Shown here piece by piece: positions 39,284-48,710 of a stretch of 64,000 bases of DNA. The notes under the pieces were generated by a model. The model was not told where the DNA came from and did not search any database. It was given only the letters and a program-made list of their open reading frames with translations. Source of the stretch: Gammaproteobacteria bacterium (ex Lamellibrachia satsuma) (GTDB lineage Bacteria; Pseudomonadota; Gammaproteobacteria; Chromatiales; Chromatiaceae); NCBI GenBank assembly GCA_019623805.1, contig CP053680.1:248001-312000 (forward strand). The letters run 5' to 3'. The position numbers were made by a program, and so were the translations under genes. The stretch's first letter is position 1. Each line of letters starts with the position of its first letter.

Positions 39284-41488
39284 TTAAAACTTGCGCATTT
39301 CCATACTCAACCTGGCCGCGGCCTTCTGGTCGGTGATCTTCTCGATACGTATCGCAGACTGCTTATAGGCAGGTTGGCGCGAATGGGGATCTAGCAACCC
39401 AAGTGTTAGCCGGTTCGCACAATCATGAAAATGGAACGGCAGAAAGACCATGTTCTTCGCCACCCGCTGGGTAGGCTGGGCCATAACCACCGCGTCGGAA
39501 CGGCGCGATACCAAACGTACATACTCACCCCGTTGGATACCCAACTCGGCACAAAGATCCGGGCTGATCTCGATGAACGGGATTGGGCTGTATTTGTTGT
39601 TGTTGCCGATCTTTCCTGTCTTGGTGCGGCCGTGCCAATGCTCTATCAGACGTCCGGTATTGAGCCAGATGGGGAATTTCTCATCAGGCACCTCGTTGTT
39701 GTCGATAAAGGGCAGCGGGATCAGCTTTGCCTTGCCGTCGGCATAACGGAATGTCGCATCTTCGGTATACAGGCGCTTGCCACCTTTGGGCGGTGCCTCA
39801 CCCATCTCCACCTGTTCCTGGGTGTAGGGCCACTGGATACCACGGTTTTTTTCGATCAGCTCGTGATTCATGCCGGAGATGTCTGACAATCGACCTTTGG
39901 ATAGCTTACCCATCTCCAGAAAAATGTCGGGAGCACGCTCCGGAAACTCGACCTTGCCATCGCGATTAAAGCGTTCTGCCATACGATTGAAGATCCACAG
40001 ATCGGGCTTTGCCTGGCCCGGAGGGCGACTGATGGGGTTGATCAGATTGATCCGCCGCTCTGTATTCGTCATCACGCCCTCCTTCTCCGCCCAAGTACCA
40101 GCGGGCAGGTAGGCGTGAGCATACTGGGTGCTCTCTGAATCTTCATAACAGTCCTGCACCACGCAGAACTCCAGCTTCTCCATCGCCTTGCGAACACGTG
40201 AGGTGTTGGGTAGAGAAGACATGGGATTAGTGGCAATCAGCCACAATCCCTTTATCTGGCCCGACTCGATGGCGTGATAGATATCGGTCTGGAACATACC
40301 GCGCTTCTTGGGAAAGAATTCGGGATCGACGTTCCAGGCCCTGGCGATCTCTTCCCTGTCTTCCGGGTTCTCCAGGTAACGATAATTGGGCAGACCGGAG
40401 CAGGAGGACCACTCGCGTGTACCCATGGCGTTACACTGCCCGGTAATCGAAAGGCTGGTACCGCCTGGCTTGCCGATGTTGCCGGTAAGCAGCGCCAGAT
40501 TGTTGATACCCACCACACCGTCAGAGCCATGGGTGGACTGGTTGATGCCCATGGTCCAGATCTGCATTGCAGCACCTGCATTTGCAAAAAGACGCGCCAC
40601 ATGGCGGATGGTGTCTTCATCAATGCCGCAGATCTTGGAGGCGGTCACGGGATCATAGTTGGCGACCTCGGCCCGCAGTTCATCGATACCCTTGGTATTG
40701 GTCTCAATGTAGGACGCATCTTCCAGACCCTCGTCGAGGATCACATGCATCAGGGCGTTCTGTAGCACCACGTCCGTTCCCGGAGTGATCGGCAGATGCA
40801 TGTGGGCGTTCTGAGCCAGCATGGTGACACGGGGGTCAACCACGATCAGTGGAAAACCGCGTTTCTCCTGCGCCTCTTTCATGCGCCAGTAGATGATCGG
40901 GTGTTGCTCCGGCAGGTTGGAGCCCCAGGCGATCAGGCAGTCGGTGTGCTCGAAGTCGTCGTAACAGCCGGGGGGACCGTCGGAGCCGAAAGAGCGTTTG
41001 TAGCCGGAGACCGCCGAGGCCATGCAGAGCGTGGTGTTACCGTCGTAGTTGTTGGTGCCGATCAGCCCACGGGTAAGCTTGCCCAGGGTATAGAACTCCT
41101 CGGTAAGCATCTGCCCGGTGGAGATGATGGCGAAAGCATCGCGGCCATACTTCTCCTGGATACGCCGAATCTCGTCGTGCGTCTTATCCAGGGCCTTATC
41201 CCAGTCGGTGGGCTGCCAGGGCTGATGCCAATGCTCACGAACCTTTGGCTCCAGGCCGCGACCGGCGGAATCAAACAGTTCGTGTTCGAAGATGCCCTTC
41301 AGGCAGAGCTTGCCGCGATTGACATCGGCTTCGGCCACGCCACGAGACGTCACTGCCTTGCCCTCGGAATTCAGCCCCACTTCGATGGAACAACCGGTGG
41401 AACAGTAGCCGCAGGCAGCGTACTTCCACTCTTTCACGCCTTTGTCCGCAATCTTGATGGGGTTCTTTTTTGAACGTCCAAATAACAT
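39284..41488 (-). CDS. nasA: Assimilatory-type nitrate reductase catalytic subunit
   Basis: A 734-residue molybdopterin oxidoreductase. It has the N-terminal [4Fe-4S] ligands in CGYCSTGC...GKLCLKG, and TTLCMASAVSGYKRSFGSDG containing the Mo-ligating Cys as in NasA/NapA/NarB. Later blocks include CLIAWGSNLPEQHPI and NTGRLIEHWHGRTKTG. No twin-arginine signal is present, so it acts in the cytoplasm. It reduces nitrate to nitrite, the first step of assimilation. The C-terminal BFD-like Fe-S domain of some NasA proteins is absent, consistent with a separate electron-donor subunit. The gene follows nirD after 61 bases containing a hairpin. Confidence 0.9.
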   Translation of the reverse strand: MLFGRSKKNPIKIADKGVKEWKYAACGYCSTGCSIEVGLNSEGKAVTSRGVAEADVNRGKLCLKGIFEHELFDSAGRGLEPKVREHWHQPWQPTDWDKALDKTHDEIRRIQEKYGRDAFAIISTGQMLTEEFYTLGKLTRGLIGTNNYDGNTTLCMASAVSGYKRSFGSDGPPGCYDDFEHTDCLIAWGSNLPEQHPIIYWRMKEAQEKRGFPLIVVDPRVTMLAQNAHMHLPITPGTDVVLQNALMHVILDEGLEDASYIETNTKGIDELRAEVANYDPVTASKICGIDEDTIRHVARLFANAGAAMQIWTMGINQSTHGSDGVVGINNLALLTGNIGKPGGTSLSITGQCNAMGTREWSSCSGLPNYRYLENPEDREEIARAWNVDPEFFPKKRGMFQTDIYHAIESGQIKGLWLIATNPMSSLPNTSRVRKAMEKLEFCVVQDCYEDSESTQYAHAYLPAGTWAEKEGVMTNTERRINLINPISRPPGQAKPDLWIFNRMAERFNRDGKVEFPERAPDIFLEMGKLSKGRLSDISGMNHELIEKNRGIQWPYTQEQVEMGEAPPKGGKRLYTEDATFRYADGKAKLIPLPFIDNNEVPDEKFPIWLNTGRLIEHWHGRTKTGKIGNNNKYSPIPFIEISPDLCAELGIQRGEYVRLVSRRSDAVVMAQPTQRVAKNMVFLPFHFHDCANRLTLGLLDPHSRQPAYKQSAIRIEKITDQKAAARLSMEMRKF

Positions 41489-41517
41489 GGAGCATCTCTC
41501 AACAGATCAGAATAGAC

Positions 41518-41543
41518 GATGCGGTTCACAGGCTCACCGCATC
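41518..41543 (-). promoter_or_regulatory. Hairpin in the nirD-nasA intercistronic gap
   Basis: GATGCGGT / ACCGCATC with a 10-base loop forms an 8-bp perfect stem, 30 bases before the nasA start. No T-run follows, so it is more likely an mRNA processing or antitermination hairpin than a terminator. NasT-type leader control is a speculative alternative; no nasT gene is in this window. Confidence 0.45.
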
Positions 41544-41549
41544 AATCAC

Positions 41550-41879
41550 TTAAGCCACCGCTTCAACCTGCGGCAACTGCAGCAGCACCTTGCCGCCCTC
41601 CACTCTTGCAGGAAAGACATTGGCACAGCCCTCATCCGGCCCCAGCGCCTCACCACTGTTCAGGTCAATCTTCCAATTATGCAGCGGACAGGTTACCGAA
41701 GAACCATGCATGATGCCCTGCGACAGGGGGCCGTTCTTATGTGGGCAAGCATCACGTATCGCATAGACCTGATCGTCTGAACCCCGGAATACCGCAATAT
41801 CCATGTCGCGGGTCTTGATCACGCGGGAGCCAAGAACCGGAATCTGCGTTAATTCTACTACTTCAATCCATTCACTCAT
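41550..41879 (-). CDS. nirD: Nitrite reductase small subunit, Rieske type
   Basis: A 109-residue Rieske-like protein of assimilatory nitrite reductase. It has CPHKNGPLSQGIMHG and CPLHNWKIDLNSGE, giving both C-x-H and C-x2-H cluster ligand pairs, so the [2Fe-2S] cluster should bind (E. coli NirD lacks some ligands). ATG 41879 has AGGAG 7 bases upstream; GTG 41894 would overlap nirB. It works with NirB to reduce nitrite to ammonium. Confidence 0.94.
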   Translation of the reverse strand: MSEWIEVVELTQIPVLGSRVIKTRDMDIAVFRGSDDQVYAIRDACPHKNGPLSQGIMHGSSVTCPLHNWKIDLNSGEALGPDEGCANVFPARVEGGKVLLQLPQVEAVA

Positions 41880-41890
41880 TCTCTTACTCC

Positions 41891-44329
41891 TCACACTGCC
41901 AATTCGATTGGGGTGAATTCATTTGCCTCGGCACCATCTGCCCGTGCTTTCCAGGGGTCGATCTGGGCATACTTCTGACCAAGCTTGAAGCGTTCATGCA
42001 GCGCCTTGCGCCCTGCTTCGTCTTCCAGGATGCACGCTTTGATATGGTTCAGTCCCACACGTTCCACCCAAGGAGCGGTGCGTTCCAGATAGTGGGCCTC
42101 TTCGCGGTAAAGCTGGGTGAAGGCGCCGCAGTACTCCAGCACCTCCTCTTCGGTCTCCACCCGGCAGAGCAGGTCGGTAACACGCACCTTGATACCGCCG
42201 TTACCGCCAACGTGTAATTCATAACCCGAGTCGACACAGACCACGCCGAAGTCCTTGATGGTCGCCTCGGCACAGTTACGCGGACAACCGGAAACTGCCA
42301 GCTTGAACTTGTGGGGCATCCAGGAGCCCCAAGTGAGTTCCTCAAGTTGCACACCTAAACCCGTGGAGTTCTGTGTACCGAAGCGGCACCAAGTCTTGCC
42401 CGCACAGGTTTTGACTGTACGCATCGCCTTACCGTAGGCGTGACCGGAGACAAAACCGGCAGCAGAGAGATCCTTCCACATCGGAGGCAGGTCCTCTTTT
42501 TTTACACCAAAGAGGTCGATACGCTGGCCGCCGGTAACCTTCATCTCCGGTACGTCGAACTTGTCACAGACATCGGCAATGGCGCGCAAATCCTTGGGGG
42601 TGCAGAGACCACCAAACATACGCGGCACCACCGAGTAGGTGCCATCTTTCTGGATGTTGCCGTGGGCACGCTCGTTGATGAAACGTGACTGGGCATCATC
42701 CTGATACTCTTCCGGCCAACGCGCCAGCAAGTAATAATTCAATGCTGGGCGGCAGCTGGCGCAGCCATCCGGGGTCTTCCAGTTGAGGTAGTCGAACAGC
42801 TGACGCATCGACTTGAGCTCTTCATTTTGTATCGCCTCGATCACCTCATCATGGCTGTGCTCGGTGCAACCGCACATAGGTTTTTTGCTCGGCGCGGCAG
42901 AGTAGCCTTCGCCCACTGTGCTCGCCAGGATCGACTCCACCAGACCGGTACAGGAGCCGCAGGAGGCGGAAGCCTTGGTGTGTGCGCGCACCTCATCCAG
43001 GGTAAAAAGCCCCTTGGTGGTTATGGCATTGACGATATCGCCCTTACAAACGCCGTTACAGCCGCAGATCTCGGCATCGTCTGAGAGATTGGCAACCCGT
43101 GCACCGTCACCGTGACCGGCATCACCGAGGTCGTGTTGACCAAAGAGAATCGTGCTGCGGAAACCCGAGATATCCGTACCCTCACGCAGCAATTGGAAAT
43201 ACCAGGTGCCGTCCATAGTGTCGCCATACATCACCGCACCTTTGATTTGGTTATCGCGGATCACCAGCTTTTTATAGACACCCTGTGCCGGATCCTGCAT
43301 CACCAGGGTCTCGTCGCCCTCCTCCTCATTGAACTCTCCGGCGGAGAAGAGATCGATGCCGGTCACCTTCAGCTTGGTTGAGGTGACTGAGCCTTCATAG
43401 CGTCCATAACCGAGATGAGCCAGATGGTTGGCGCAGACCTTGGCCTGCTCGAAGAGAGGCGCCACCAGACCGTAACAGTTGCCCCGGTGCTGTACGCACT
43501 CGCCCACAGCGTAGATCTTTGGGTCGAAGGTCTGCATAGTATCGTTGACCACGATGCCGCGTTCGCAGTGGATACCCGCCTGCTCCGCCAAGGCGAAACT
43601 GGGGCGAATGCCTACGGCCATCACCACCAGGTCAGCATCGATATTGGAGCCGCCGGCGAACTTCACGCCAGTGACACGTTTTTCTCCAACGATGGAGGCG
43701 GTCTGCGCCTCCATCAAAAAATTCATACCTTTCTGCTCAAGGGATGCCTTCAGTAGATTGGCTGCAGGTTTGTCGAGCTGGCGTTCCATGAGGATGTCCA
43801 TCAGATGCACCACGGTGACATCCATACCGTTCTTCATCAGGCCGTTTGCCGCTTCAAGGCCGAGCAAGCCACCACCGATCACCACCGCCTTCTTATAATT
43901 GGAGGCGGTCTCCAGCATGATCTCCACATCCTTGATGTCGCGGAATCCAATAACGCCATCCAGGTCAGAGCCGGGCACTGGGATAATGAAAGGGGTGGAG
44001 CCGGTGGCGATCAACAGTCGGTCATAGGCCACCGACTTACCAGCTGCGCTCTTGACCTGCCGTCCAACCCGATCGATCTCCACCACCGGGTCTCCGGTGT
44101 GCAGGGTAATGCAATTTTCGGCATACCACTCATGGCTGTTGAGGATAATGTCGTCGATGGTCTTTTCGCCAGCTAACACCGGTGAGAGCATGATGCGATT
44201 GTAGTTGGGATGGGGTTCATCGCCGAAAACAGTTATTTCGTATTTGTCCGCCTCTTCGAGCTTGAACAGCTCTTCCAGGGTGCGGATACCGGCCATGCCG
44301 TTACCGATTAGTACCAACTTCTCTTTCAT
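41891..44329 (-). CDS. nirB: NADH-dependent assimilatory nitrite reductase large subunit
   Basis: An 812-residue protein. The FAD/NADH oxidoreductase half carries LVLIGNGMAGIRTLEEL and VVIGGGLLGLEAANGL. BFD-like [2Fe-2S] cysteines follow (CGCNGVCKGDIV, CGSCTGLVE). The siroheme/[4Fe-4S] domain has TCAGKTWCRFGTQNSTGLG and SGCPRNCAEA. It performs the six-electron reduction of nitrite to ammonium. It is the first gene of the minus-strand operon, under a sigma-54-type promoter. Confidence 0.97.
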   Translation of the reverse strand: MKEKLVLIGNGMAGIRTLEELFKLEEADKYEITVFGDEPHPNYNRIMLSPVLAGEKTIDDIILNSHEWYAENCITLHTGDPVVEIDRVGRQVKSAAGKSVAYDRLLIATGSTPFIIPVPGSDLDGVIGFRDIKDVEIMLETASNYKKAVVIGGGLLGLEAANGLMKNGMDVTVVHLMDILMERQLDKPAANLLKASLEQKGMNFLMEAQTASIVGEKRVTGVKFAGGSNIDADLVVMAVGIRPSFALAEQAGIHCERGIVVNDTMQTFDPKIYAVGECVQHRGNCYGLVAPLFEQAKVCANHLAHLGYGRYEGSVTSTKLKVTGIDLFSAGEFNEEEGDETLVMQDPAQGVYKKLVIRDNQIKGAVMYGDTMDGTWYFQLLREGTDISGFRSTILFGQHDLGDAGHGDGARVANLSDDAEICGCNGVCKGDIVNAITTKGLFTLDEVRAHTKASASCGSCTGLVESILASTVGEGYSAAPSKKPMCGCTEHSHDEVIEAIQNEELKSMRQLFDYLNWKTPDGCASCRPALNYYLLARWPEEYQDDAQSRFINERAHGNIQKDGTYSVVPRMFGGLCTPKDLRAIADVCDKFDVPEMKVTGGQRIDLFGVKKEDLPPMWKDLSAAGFVSGHAYGKAMRTVKTCAGKTWCRFGTQNSTGLGVQLEELTWGSWMPHKFKLAVSGCPRNCAEATIKDFGVVCVDSGYELHVGGNGGIKVRVTDLLCRVETEEEVLEYCGAFTQLYREEAHYLERTAPWVERVGLNHIKACILEDEAGRKALHERFKLGQKYAQIDPWKARADGAEANEFTPIELAV

Positions 44330-44389
44330 GGTTACCCTCTACATCTGATCCTGCAGCGGAGTTTCGCCGCTCTGTTTTGGATCCTTAAA

Positions 44390-44404
44390 GCAAAGGCTAT
44401 GCCA
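44390..44404 (-). promoter_or_regulatory. Sigma-54 (-24/-12) promoter for nirB
   Basis: On the minus strand: TGGCATAGCCTTTGC, which has GG-N10-GC spacing and fits TGGCAC-N5-TTGC at most positions. It ends about 60 bases before the nirB ATG. Sigma-54 dependence suggests NtrC-type nitrogen control. Confidence 0.8.
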
Positions 44405-44492
44405 AAAAGAAAAAATATCGGGCTATCCCTTTGTTTATGCGTAATCCTTATTTACACAAAGTCGGCTAACCAAAAGCGATAATAAGCAGCTA

Positions 44493-44509
44493 CGCTCTAT
44501 TTTGGTGCA
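44493..44509. promoter_or_regulatory. NtrC-like enhancer site
   Basis: CGCTCTATTTTGGTGCA matches the NtrC palindrome TGCACTAAATTGGTGCA at 13 of 17 positions, with a complete right half-site (GGTGCA). It lies about 90 bases upstream of the nirB promoter. A weaker candidate lies at 44678-44694 (TGCACCGGCTTTGGGCC). The remainder of the 44330-44814 gap shows no gene. Confidence 0.55.
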
Positions 44510-44758
44510 TCTATCCACTCATTCGCCCCTCAATAAACCCTACTCTAATTATGGGCGGTATCTCCTGCCCAACCATCTCGCTAACAGTGCCTTGAGAAGC
44601 TGTTAGATCACTTAATGCACGCTCGGGAAACCGAGAATTGCACGCTGCTCCAAAATCGAACGAAGCTGGCCCTGACATGCACCGGCTTTGGGCCACCCCA
44701 TGATGTCTGAATAGGTTGATATTCAGAATTCGTTCTTAAAAACAACATGATACAAACT

Positions 44759-44773
44759 TGGCACGGATATCGC
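44759..44773 (+). promoter_or_regulatory. Sigma-54 promoter for the nitrate transporter
   Basis: TGGCACGGATATCGC has a perfect -24 TGGCACG and GG-N10-GC spacing. It lies 41 bases before the transporter ATG and faces away from the nirB promoter. Confidence 0.85.
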
Positions 44774-44814
44774 TTATGACTTGGAAATATTTCATTTTCC
44801 ACAAGGAGTAACGC

Positions 44815-46281
44815 ATGTCGGAAAACAAACTCGGTCTTTTGTCATTCACAGGAAAGATAAAGACACTTCACCTCACCTGGTTCGCCTTTTTCCTGAGCTT
44901 TGTGGTCTGGTTCAACCATGCGCCACTGATGGCTTCGATCCAGGAGGCATTCAATCTGAGCAGTCAGGAGGTGAAGGCGCTGCTGATCATCAATGTGGCC
45001 TTGACCATTCCGGCACGTATCATCATCGGTATGTTGGTGGACCGCTTCGGACCGAGGATTGTTTTTTCATCCCTGCTATTCTCCTCCAGCTTCATCTGCT
45101 TTTTGTTTGCTATTGCAGACTCTTATACCGCACTGCTGGCAAGCCGTTTTGCCTTGGGCTTCGTCGGCGCAGGCTTTGTCATCGGCATCCGCATGATCGG
45201 TGAATGGTTTCCCGCCAAGCAGGTGGGCGTCGCCGAAGGCATCTATGGTGGCTGGGGCAACTTCGGCTCCGCCGCTGCTGTAATGAGCCTGCCCACTGTT
45301 GCGCTGATATTCGGCGGAGATGATGGCTGGCGCTATGCTGTCGCTTCCACCGGCGTGATCACCCTGGTCTACTCCTTCATCTACTACAAGCTGGCACGCA
45401 ACACGCCGAAGGGTTCCACCTACTTCAAACCGAAGAAAACAGGCGCCATGGAAGTGACCAGCAAGGGAGACTTCTTCTTCTACCTGGTGATGAACATCCC
45501 CATGTATGCAGCGCTGGCCGTTCTAACCTGGAAACTGGGTCCTGAAAATCTGAAGATCCTGGGTGCCACTGCTGCCAATGCCATCTATATCGGCCTTGCT
45601 GTGCTCTATGCCTATCAGACATCACAGGTATGGCGCATCAATAAACATGTCTTTAAGGAAGAGGTACCGGAGATCCACCGCTATAAGTTCAAGCAGGTGG
45701 CGATCCTCGATCTCGCCTACTTTGTAACTTTCGGCTCCGAGCTGGCCGTGGTTTCAATGCTTCCTCTCTTCTTCAAAGATACCTTCGACCTGAGCATTGT
45801 GCAGGCGGGTCTGTTGGCATCGGGTTTTGCCTTTATGAACCTGGTGGCCCGCCCCAGTGGCGGACTCTTCAGCGATAAATTCGGTCGCCGCAAGATGCTC
45901 AGCCTGCTCATCGCCGGTCTGGCTATTGGTTATTTCATCCTGGCCCAGATCACCTCTGGCTGGCCGCTTGCTCTGGCTGTGATCGCCACCATGGCCTGCT
46001 CTTTCTTTGTACAGGCGGGTGAAGGCGCAGTATTTGCCATGGTGCCCCTGGTCAAGCGACGCATGACCGGTCAGGTGGCCGGTATGGCTGGCGCTTACGG
46101 CAACGTGGGCGCAGTTACCTTCCTTACCGTCTTCTCCTTTGTATCACCTCAGATCTTCTTTCTGGTGATCGCTGGCGCGGCAATCGTCTGCCTGGTCGCC
46201 GTTCAGTTTCTGGATGAGCCTGAGGGCCATACCGCAGAGGTGATGGAAGATGGCAGTGTGCAGATGATCGAGGTGAGTTAA
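44815..46281 (+). CDS. Nitrate/nitrite MFS transporter (NarK/NasA type)
   Basis: A 488-residue major facilitator protein with about 12 membrane segments. The nitrate signatures are [16 protein letters not shown] and [16 protein letters not shown], and [10 protein letters not shown] is the MFS loop motif. It should import nitrate or exchange it with nitrite. ATG 44815 has AAGGAG 7 bases upstream. It is expressed from its own sigma-54 promoter, diverging from nirB. Confidence 0.94.
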   Translation: MSENKLGLLSFTGKIKTLHLTWFAFFLSFVVWFNHAPLMASIQEAFNLSSQEVKALLIINVALTIPARIIIGMLVDRFGPRIVFSSLLFSSSFICFLFAIADSYTALLASRFALGFVGAGFVIGIRMIGEWFPAKQVGVAEGIYGGWGNFGSAAAVMSLPTVALIFGGDDGWRYAVASTGVITLVYSFIYYKLARNTPKGSTYFKPKKTGAMEVTSKGDFFFYLVMNIPMYAALAVLTWKLGPENLKILGATAANAIYIGLAVLYAYQTSQVWRINKHVFKEEVPEIHRYKFKQVAILDLAYFVTFGSELAVVSMLPLFFKDTFDLSIVQAGLLASGFAFMNLVARPSGGLFSDKFGRRKMLSLLIAGLAIGYFILAQITSGWPLALAVIATMACSFFVQAGEGAVFAMVPLVKRRMTGQVAGMAGAYGNVGAVTFLTVFSFVSPQIFFLVIAGAAIVCLVAVQFLDEPEGHTAEVMEDGSVQMIEVS

Positions 46282-46299
46282 GCCGATTCGACTGAGTCT

Positions 46300-46335
46300 G
46301 CAGGTTAGGTTAGCGTAAGCGTTAACCCGACCTGC
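46300..46335. repeat. REP-like palindrome before the PP2C-kinase gene
   Basis: GCAGGTTAGGTTAGCG...CGTTAACCCGACCTGC (36 bases) is the third palindrome of the GTAGGTTGGGTTA type. It ends exactly before the most upstream ATG of the next gene (46336), making that ATG a doubtful start. Confidence 0.75.
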
Positions 46336-46362
46336 ATGATCTTAGGCAGCATACGAAAAAGA

Positions 46363-48063
46363 ATGCGCACAAAACTCGAAATTGATTATGCCTTTCGCAG
46401 CGAGGCGGGTGTCAAACAGGACAATGACGACACCTGCAACGTCTGCGTCCCTGAGGACAACCTACTCCTGACCAAAGGCGTGGCTGCGGCCATCGCAGAC
46501 GGGGTCAGTTCCAGCGAAGGTGGAGGACGGGCCAGTCGGATCTGTGTATCGGGGTTTCTCTCCGACTATTTCAGTACGCCTGAATCCTGGACCGTCAAGA
46601 CTGCAGCCGGCAAGGTGCTGGGTGCTCTGAACCGCTGGCTTTGTGGTCAGGGACAGTCAGAATACGACTCTGCACGGGGTATGCTCACTACCTTCAGCGG
46701 CTTGATCCTCAAATCGACCACCGCCCATATCGTGCATATCGGTGACTCGCGTATCTACCGTTATCGCAATGGCGACCTGGAACAGATCACCCGCGACCAT
46801 CGGGTCTGGGTTTCCAAGGAGAAGGAGTTTCTTTCCCGCGCCATGGGAGCCGACCCTCACATCGACATCGACTACCATGCCGTAGCCGTGGAAGAGAACG
46901 ATAACTTTATCTTTACCACCGACGGTGTGCACGACTTTTTCACCCGCCGGGAATTATTGAAAATTTTCGACTGCCATGACTCCAACCTGCAGGCCTGCGC
47001 CAATGCGCTGGTAGAGACGGCTCTGGAAAACGGCAGCAACGACAATGCCAGTTGCCAGATCATTCAGGTATTGAAACTCCCGCAGGAGACCGAGGCCGAT
47101 ATATTCCAGCGGGTATCCGACCTGCCCTTCCCCCCCGACCTCCAACCTGGAATGAAGATTGACGGCTACGAAATCCTGCGTGAGATGCACGCTGGCAAAC
47201 GTAGCGAGGTGTTTCTGGCGCTGGATCTCGAATCTGACGAAAAAGTGGTACTGAAGACCCCTTCGGTCAACTACCGGGATGATGCAGACTATCTTGAAGG
47301 TTTTCTACACGAAGAGTGGGTGGGACGGCGTATCCGCAATGCCCATATCCTGCGTATTCTCGAACCCAGACGTCGTCACTTTCTCTACAACATCGCCGAA
47401 TACGTGGAAGGACGCAGCCTGGGTCAGTGGATCCAGGACAATGGCCCCGCTGATCTACACCAGACCCGCACTCTGGCGGAACAGATCATCAGTGGTCTGA
47501 GGGCTCTACACCGGATGGAGATGTTTCATCAGGACCTGAAGCCCGACAACATACTGATAGACAATCACGGCACTGTAAAATTGATCGATTTTGGCTCAAT
47601 CCGGGTTGCCGGCATGGACGAAATCGACAGTGAAATCGACCATACTGCACCCCAGGGAACCCTGGATTATGCGGCGCCGGAATGCCTCCGGGGGGAGGCC
47701 TGCACCCACGCATCAGACCTCTATTCAGTCGGCGTCATCCTCTACGAGATGCTGACAAAAAAACTCCCCTATGGGGAGAGCGATGCGCCAAACCCGAAAA
47801 AACGCCTGAACTACCGGCCAGCACGCCTCTATAATCCGGAGATTCCCACCTGGGTTGATGGGGCACTGGAGAAAGCGGTGCACCCTCAGCCTGCAAAACG
47901 CTATCAGTCTTTGTCCGAGTTTCAATACGACCTGGAACACCCCAATCCGGCATTTGGCAATCTCGCTCAGCTACCTCTTCTGGAGCGAAACCCGCTGCGT
48001 TTCTGGCAGATTCTCTGCGGCCTGTTGTTTCTGCTTAATCTGTTTCTGATATTCAAGACCTGA
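46363..48063 (+). CDS. Bifunctional PP2C phosphatase / Ser-Thr kinase linked to nitrate assimilation
   Basis: A 566-residue protein with three parts. An N-terminal PP2C domain has VAAAIADGVSSSEGGG, VHIGDSRIYRYR, TTDGVHDFF and GSNDNASCQ. A kinase domain (about 265-530) has VVLKTP (Lys), MEMFHQDLKPDNILID, KLIDFGSIRV and YAAPECLRGE. A single C-terminal membrane helix follows (FWQILCGLLFLLNLFLIF). Similar kinase-phosphatase genes sit beside nitrate-assimilation genes in Pseudomonas. It may regulate the reductases or transporter; the target is not known. The ATG at 46336 lies at the edge of a repeat, so I use 46363. Confidence 0.88.
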   Translation: MRTKLEIDYAFRSEAGVKQDNDDTCNVCVPEDNLLLTKGVAAAIADGVSSSEGGGRASRICVSGFLSDYFSTPESWTVKTAAGKVLGALNRWLCGQGQSEYDSARGMLTTFSGLILKSTTAHIVHIGDSRIYRYRNGDLEQITRDHRVWVSKEKEFLSRAMGADPHIDIDYHAVAVEENDNFIFTTDGVHDFFTRRELLKIFDCHDSNLQACANALVETALENGSNDNASCQIIQVLKLPQETEADIFQRVSDLPFPPDLQPGMKIDGYEILREMHAGKRSEVFLALDLESDEKVVLKTPSVNYRDDADYLEGFLHEEWVGRRIRNAHILRILEPRRRHFLYNIAEYVEGRSLGQWIQDNGPADLHQTRTLAEQIISGLRALHRMEMFHQDLKPDNILIDNHGTVKLIDFGSIRVAGMDEIDSEIDHTAPQGTLDYAAPECLRGEACTHASDLYSVGVILYEMLTKKLPYGESDAPNPKKRLNYRPARLYNPEIPTWVDGALEKAVHPQPAKRYQSLSEFQYDLEHPNPAFGNLAQLPLLERNPLRFWQILCGLLFLLNLFLIFKT

Positions 48064-48135
48064 TTCTGTTTCTTCTCGATTTGATAATAGTAATAACTGA
48101 ATGGTTAAAGAACCGTTGAATTGACCAGAAGCGCT

Positions 48136-48456
48136 TTAGCGGTCACGCCCTTTTCCACGACCATTACTTTGCTGAAGCATTTGCCTGCCTTCTGATTGCT
48201 GTCTTAAATTGGCTGCAGCACCACCTGTCTTTGAATGGGAGGCATGCTCACGGGCTGCCCTGCGGGACTCATACCCCATACCAAACCAAGTCCAGGAAGC
48301 GCCCTTCTCCGGCATTTTCAAACCCTCTTGCGCAGTAACAGCTTTGAGTGTGCCAGCCTCGTCTTCCATCAAAACGTCACCACTCTCTTGCGCATAGGCG
48401 TTGGTCGCCATCATTAGCGCCAGCAAACAAACCCGTCTGTTAGTCAATCGAAGCAT
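48136..48456 (-). CDS. Small secreted protein, unknown
   Basis: About 106 residues with a Sec signal (LLALMMATNAYAQ, cleavage near AYA-QE). The mature part is polar, contains SWTWFGMGYESRRAAREHAS, and ends Gln/Arg/Gly-rich (QSNGRGKGRDR). No family is recognised. ATG 48456 (MLRLTNRR) or 48468. It converges on the PP2C-kinase gene. Confidence 0.65.
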   Translation of the reverse strand: MLRLTNRRVCLLALMMATNAYAQESGDVLMEDEAGTLKAVTAQEGLKMPEKGASWTWFGMGYESRRAAREHASHSKTGGAAANLRQQSEGRQMLQQSNGRGKGRDR

Positions 48457-48710
48457 TGCCGAATCCATACCGCATCAGATATATCTCAAAACCATTTCCA
48501 GGTAAACCTGCCTACGCCTACAATCGAAAATGAATGCGTATGACCTGTGATGTTCACCTATAATTTACCACAGTAAACCGATATCTTAATGGCCTCTCTA
48601 TATAGGGATATAATAACCAATGCTTGTATCTCCTTCATTTCTCTACGGGCGAAATTTGTTACAGGTTGTTTCATTGCAATCAATCTCACAGTAATTTCAG
48701 GAACCGCTAA

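Noticed and set aside
44678..44694. Second NtrC site
   Set aside because: Only the left half matches well; listed as a weak candidate in the neighbouring site rather than as a feature.
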